A stretch of 8,699 nt of DNA from DATAPE01 sp036265345. Its GTDB lineage: Bacteria > Actinomycetota > CADDZG01 > WHSQ01. Below the pieces are notes generated by a model. That model had not been told where the DNA came from. It was given only the letters and a program-made list of their open reading frames with translations, and searched no databases. Position 1 is the first letter of the stretch; each line of letters begins with the position of its first letter. The stretch spans positions 1 through 8,699 of the forward strand of contig DATAPE010000302.1 in NCBI GenBank assembly GCA_036265345.1. Reading direction: 5' to 3'. The translations under genes and the position numbers were made by a program. Positions 6,168-8,699 of the stretch are shown one piece after another.

Positions 6168-7058
6168 CTAAGCGATACCCCAACCGTCGAAGTCGTCACC
6201 TAGCCGCTCGCGGAGTCTCCGGATGTCCGGAGCAAGCTCTTCTTCCAGATCTTTTCGCAACCGATCCGAGATGACCGCCCGATCCGATTCGTAAACACTC
6301 TGCGCAGGCTTGCCAAGCAACTGCTTGACTCGGTTGGGCACGAGACGAGGGATCTTGACCGTCCCCAGCGCCCGCTTCTTGAACCAACGGCGGGTGTTTC
6401 CCACCCATGTCGGGTAAGCGAGCCGACGCTCGGACGTGAAGAATTCGTGCTCGAGAACGTCCGACTTCCAATCCGCGCTCACTCCCAAGAATGAAAAAAC
6501 CGTTTCGAGTGTGGCGGCCCGTTGCGATCGAAGCGCCTCGGAAGTGATGACCAGGATCTGCTCCTGGCCGAAATGCACAAAGTACTGATCCAGCTGCATC
6601 GCGTACTTGCTGAAGTTGATGTAGTCAGGATTTCGCTTGACCGCGTCCGCGAGTGAGGCTGTCTCTGTTCCAAAGGCAACGTTGTGCACGTAGTGAGAAC
6701 GAAGACGGTCGATCGGATTCCTGATGACGTATATGAGCCGAGCTTGGGGAAGATGTTGCGCGATGAGCTCAGCCGACCCGGAGTAACGGGGCCACTTCGT
6801 GTAGCTCGTGGAAGCTTCACCCACCGCGATGACCCCAGCGCCGGCCTCGGCGAAGAGCCGTTGGTACCAACCGAATCCTCTTTCCCAATTGATGCCGGGC
6901 GTGAAGAAGTCCAGTTCCTTGATATCCGGCATGAATACCTGCGGGTGCGAGCGCAGGTACTCGTACAGGCTCGTCGTTCCCGACTTCTGAGCGCCGATAA
7001 CAAGAAAATCCGGAAGCGGAAGCTTGTCGGTCGGGGCTCGCTCGTCCGCAACCGTCAC
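6168..7058 (-). CDS. Sulfotransferase, heparan-sulfate-sulfotransferase-like
   Basis: This 296-residue protein should use PAPS to sulfate a sugar acceptor. The 5'-phosphosulfate loop is GAQKSGTTSL (residues 22-31). KELDFFT (47-53) and GEASTSYTKWP (80-90) correspond to the KEpHFF and EKTPsY-type segments of heparan sulfate N- and 3-O-sulfotransferases. The 3'-phosphate-binding segment YVIRNPIDRLRSHY (110-123) has Arg113 and Ser121 at the standard spacing. The C-terminal DIRRLRERLGDDFDGW is typical of the subfamily end. Length is normal and no signal or membrane segment is seen, so it is cytoplasmic. The start is GTG at 7058, with GAGGTGA six bases upstream. The upstream sulfotransferase gene ends inside this start (GTGA overlap at 7055-7058), so the pair is translationally coupled. 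This subfamily differs from the SULT-like enzyme at 330-1148, which suggests a different position or acceptor. Confidence 0.93.
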   Translation of the reverse strand: MTVADERAPTDKLPLPDFLVIGAQKSGTTSLYEYLRSHPQVFMPDIKELDFFTPGINWERGFGWYQRLFAEAGAGVIAVGEASTSYTKWPRYSGSAELIAQHLPQARLIYVIRNPIDRLRSHYVHNVAFGTETASLADAVKRNPDYINFSKYAMQLDQYFVHFGQEQILVITSEALRSQRAATLETVFSFLGVSADWKSDVLEHEFFTSERRLAYPTWVGNTRRWFKKRALGTVKIPRLVPNRVKQLLGKPAQSVYESDRAVISDRLRKDLEEELAPDIRRLRERLGDDFDGWGIA

Positions 7059-8122
7059 AGAGACTCACCTCGGGCCGCCGTCGGCGATCGTCGGTCGCTC
7101 CCCGTATCCGTCCGCTGAATGACCCTCGAGTAGTGATGCATCAAAGGGACCGTCATCAGGCTCACGATGGTCTTGTCGCGCCCCGGCATCTGGTCCTTCC
7201 ATCTGTTGTCCTCACGGATAGGCACCGGTCCCCTGCGATATCGATCGGGATTCCCCGACACGGTGTGGTTGCCTCCAAGATTCACTGTGTGGTCATCTGA
7301 GAAAGGCAGCTTCGACTCCGCTTCGCCAACGAGTGCCGTGATCTCCTCCACGATGTCCCGAGGTTTCGAACAGAACTCTTGATAGCCGATCACCATCGAG
7401 CGGTCATCAGGGTGAGCTCTGCGCACGGCGTCCGCTGAGAGGTTCCTGCGGATCCACTGGAGGGCGCTGGACGAGATCGCGGTGGGTGCCATCACCCCTG
7501 GCTGGCCACGATCCGGGTTTGCCTTCACCTTGGATTGAGAGAAAGCCATCGCTCGAGGGTCGCGGATGAAGTGGATGAAGAATGGCGACACGTCGGTCAG
7601 CGATCCCAGAAGGGCCGCGTCCCACGGACGCTTGGAAGAGTCCACGATCACCCGCGCCCCGGTGACGGCACGGATCTTCTGGTACAGGGTGGAGGTCAGT
7701 TGGCCGTGTGCCTGGATCTCGGGGGATACATCCCCCTTGCGGATCTGATGTAGGAGCTGCCACGTGCGCCATGTCCCCGAGATCGCCTTTTGACGGCTCA
7801 TCAGCTTCGACGCGCTTAGATCCACGCCGTCGCCTGCAAGACCCTCCAGGACCCGGCTCCACACTTCGCAGTCCCCGAAGGCCTTGCCGCAGCCGCAGAA
7901 TCGCTCTTGATGCAACCTCTGCCAGAGGAAGCGAAGCTCCCCGGCAGAAAAGAATCCGTCGATCTCGTTAAGGATGTTGTCCAGCACGGTGCTTCCGCAT
8001 CTTGGGGCACCCATGATGTAGAGGACCTTTACGCGGGTATCTCGCGGCCGGCTGCTAGCGGAGTGTTGGGGAAGAGTCTGTTCCATCTCGCCTTCGTAGG
8101 TGTCGCTGGTTTCGGAGGGCAT
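7055..8122 (-). CDS. Sulfotransferase of the Sulfotransfer_3-like type with a cysteine segment
   Basis: This 355-residue protein has the 5'-phosphosulfate loop GAPRCGSTVLDNIL (residues 38-51) after the strand VKVLYIM. GELRFLWQR (61-69) is followed by the Cys-rich FCGCGKAFGDCEVW (75-88; Cys76, Cys78, Cys84). VIVDSSKRP (158-166) precedes the 3'-phosphate-binding segment FIRDPRAMAFSQ (185-196; Arg187 and Ser195). GGNHTVSGNPDRYR (283-296) is a late motif I associate with this subfamily. It should be a cytoplasmic PAPS-dependent sulfotransferase acting on a glycan or lipid acceptor. The ATG at 8122 has no clear ribosome-binding site. The ATG at 8086 (residue 13) has a modest GAAGG and still precedes the PAPS loop, so the true start may be there (343 residues). 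It is first in a two-gene minus-strand operon and its stop overlaps the next start. Confidence 0.9.
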   Translation of the reverse strand: MPSETSDTYEGEMEQTLPQHSASSRPRDTRVKVLYIMGAPRCGSTVLDNILNEIDGFFSAGELRFLWQRLHQERFCGCGKAFGDCEVWSRVLEGLAGDGVDLSASKLMSRQKAISGTWRTWQLLHQIRKGDVSPEIQAHGQLTSTLYQKIRAVTGARVIVDSSKRPWDAALLGSLTDVSPFFIHFIRDPRAMAFSQSKVKANPDRGQPGVMAPTAISSSALQWIRRNLSADAVRRAHPDDRSMVIGYQEFCSKPRDIVEEITALVGEAESKLPFSDDHTVNLGGNHTVSGNPDRYRRGPVPIREDNRWKDQMPGRDKTIVSLMTVPLMHHYSRVIQRTDTGSDRRSPTAARGESL

Positions 8123-8438
8123 CAGTCTGGCACGGCCGCGCGACCGTGAACTCCATGGGGCCCCAGTTCAAGACCGGGCGATCGCCGCAATCACAGAGCC
8201 ACCGCGGGCCTATGTGCAGGCGGCAAGAGCGGCGAACTAGGCGTAAGTAGTCCATTCTGCCCATACTAGGACTAAAGAAATCGCGGATTGTTACCGACAA
8301 CTTGTGTCTAGGGGTCCGGCGGATCGCCCTTAACGCCCAAGCAGGGCGAAGTCGGGATTCACGCCGAACGACTCTTTCATGGCCCACCTAAGCCACAGGT
8401 GACCGGCGTTTACCCCCTTATCGCAGGAGGTTACGCCG
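8123..8438. other. Divergent intergenic region with structured leader of the right-edge gene
   Basis: These 316 bases separate the minus-strand sulfotransferase pair from the plus-strand exported protein, so promoters for both directions should lie here. The stretch 8240-8310 is noticeably less GC-rich than its surroundings and is the likely promoter zone, but I see no convincing -35/-10 pair on either strand. The right half (8325-8440) contains a run of small perfect stems. They are CGCCC/GGGCG (8334-8338 with 8344-8348), AGTCG/CGACT (8350-8354 with 8369-8373), CACCT/AGGTG, and the larger hairpin over the ribosome-binding site. Open frames on both strands here are short and are not supported as genes. 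Confidence 0.55.
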
Positions 8439-8440
8439 GT
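8402..8440 (+). promoter_or_regulatory. Hairpin sequestering the ribosome-binding site and GTG start of the secreted-protein gene
   Basis: ACCGGCGT (8402-8409) pairs perfectly with ACGCCGGT (8433-8440). Above a small internal loop, ACC (8412-8414) pairs with GGT (8429-8431). After one C-A mismatch, CCT (8416-8418) pairs with AGG (8425-8427), closing a six-base loop TATCGC. This gives 14 base pairs in 39 bases. The full Shine-Dalgarno AGGAGG (8425-8430) and the first two bases of the GTG start (8439-8441) are inside the stem. In RNA this should hold translation off until it is opened. The pairing is read directly; the switch function is inference. Confidence 0.55.
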
Positions 8441-8699
8441 GAATGTCTCCACCAAGGTTCGGATGGCAAGTGCCATCGCGATTGCGATGCTGACTACTGC
8501 GATCCCAGTCTTCCTAGCCCAGACCGCGACCGCTGCGTCATGTTCGGGAGTCTCAGTGAGTGCGGGCAGCAGCCTGCAGATCGCCATCGACAGTCATGGC
8601 AACAACACTACGTTCTGTCTTGGCACCGGAACCTTTAACGCTTCGTCAACCCTAAAGCCCAAGCCCGACGACTCCTTCATCGGAACCGGGACCACCCGC
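8439..8699 (+). CDS. Exported protein, probable start of a right-handed beta-helix protein (cut by right edge)
   Basis: The frame is open for 87 codons from GTG at 8439 to the window edge, so the gene is partial. AGGAGG (8425-8430) at an 8-base spacing is an ideal ribosome-binding site and fixes the start. The N-terminus is a signal peptide: Lys6 and Arg8, a hydrophobic core at 9-28, then LAQTATAA with probable cleavage near residue 33. The mature part begins SCSGVSVSAGSSLQIAID, then THR-rich FCLGTGTFN (59-67) and DDSFIGTGTT (77-86). The order 'span of residues in an AID-x-H segment, TTFC-x-G-x-G-x-F, D-x-F-x-G-x-G' is what I know from the first coils of pectate-lyase-like beta-helix proteins. 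Cys35 and Cys60 could form a disulfide. It would act outside the cell, perhaps binding or cutting polysaccharide, but the helix itself is beyond the window. Frames read on either strand over the same bases are shadows. Confidence 0.78.
   Translation, partial: MNVSTKVRMASAIAIAMLTTAIPVFLAQTATAASCSGVSVSAGSSLQIAIDSHGNNTTFCLGTGTFNASSTLKPKPDDSFIGTGTTR

Noticed and set aside
8330..8587. Minus-strand frame of 85 codons at the right edge
   Set aside because: It lies antisense to the exported-protein gene, which has an ideal ribosome-binding site and a clear signal peptide, and its own product has no family resemblance.
8399..8638. Plus-strand frame of 79 codons at the right edge
   Set aside because: It overlaps the exported-protein gene in another frame, and its start precedes the Shine-Dalgarno it would need.
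1..8699. CRISPR arrays, tRNA or rRNA genes, insertion-sequence ends, transposase genes
   Set aside because: No regularly spaced repeats, no tRNA-like cloverleaf or conserved rRNA stretch, and no transposase motif were seen on reading both strands.

Overview
The window is GC-rich by eye. It has strong Shine-Dalgarno sites, frequent GTG starts and tightly packed genes. Protein style (a sulfotransferase with a CxCG segment, an O-antigen-ligase-like protein with an NPLDFVGLLRL segment, a secreted protein with an N-terminal parallel beta-helix look) suggests an uncultured high-GC Gram-positive-type bacterium, most likely Actinomycetota. No marker gene in the window fixes the taxonomy.

Layout. Positions 1-329 are a left-edge stretch with no confident gene; a weak open frame enters from outside. 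Positions 330-2722 hold a compact plus-strand operon: a cytosolic-type sulfotransferase, a thymidylate-kinase-like P-loop kinase, and an aminoglycoside/choline-kinase-fold phosphotransferase. After a 171-base gap comes a Wzx-type polysaccharide flippase (2894-4453). A 188-base gap with a hairpin follows, then an O-antigen ligase/polymerase-like membrane protein (4651-6159). Eight bases later the strand switches: two more sulfotransferases form a minus-strand pair (transcribed 8122 to 6168) with a GTGA stop/start overlap. A 316-base divergent intergenic region then leads to a right-edge gene (8439 onward, truncated by the window) for an exported protein that looks like the start of a right-handed beta-helix.

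Taken together the genes fit part of a sulfated cell-surface polysaccharide or glycolipid locus. The flippase and the ligase/polymerase would move and join lipid-linked glycan units. Three sulfotransferases of three different subfamilies would place sulfate from PAPS at different positions or on different acceptors. The two tandem kinases may phosphorylate a sugar, lipid or glycan precursor. No glycosyltransferase, sugar-nucleotide enzyme or PAPS synthesis gene is present, so the cluster probably extends beyond the window.

The most unusual signal is non-coding. The leader of the right-edge secreted protein can fold into a 39-base hairpin (8402-8440) that buries the whole AGGAGG ribosome-binding site and the first bases of the GTG start. 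Upstream copies of the hairpin's 3' arm could compete for its 5' arm. This is the layout of a translational switch, such as a riboswitch, thermosensor or protein-bound leader, and I could not match it to a known class.
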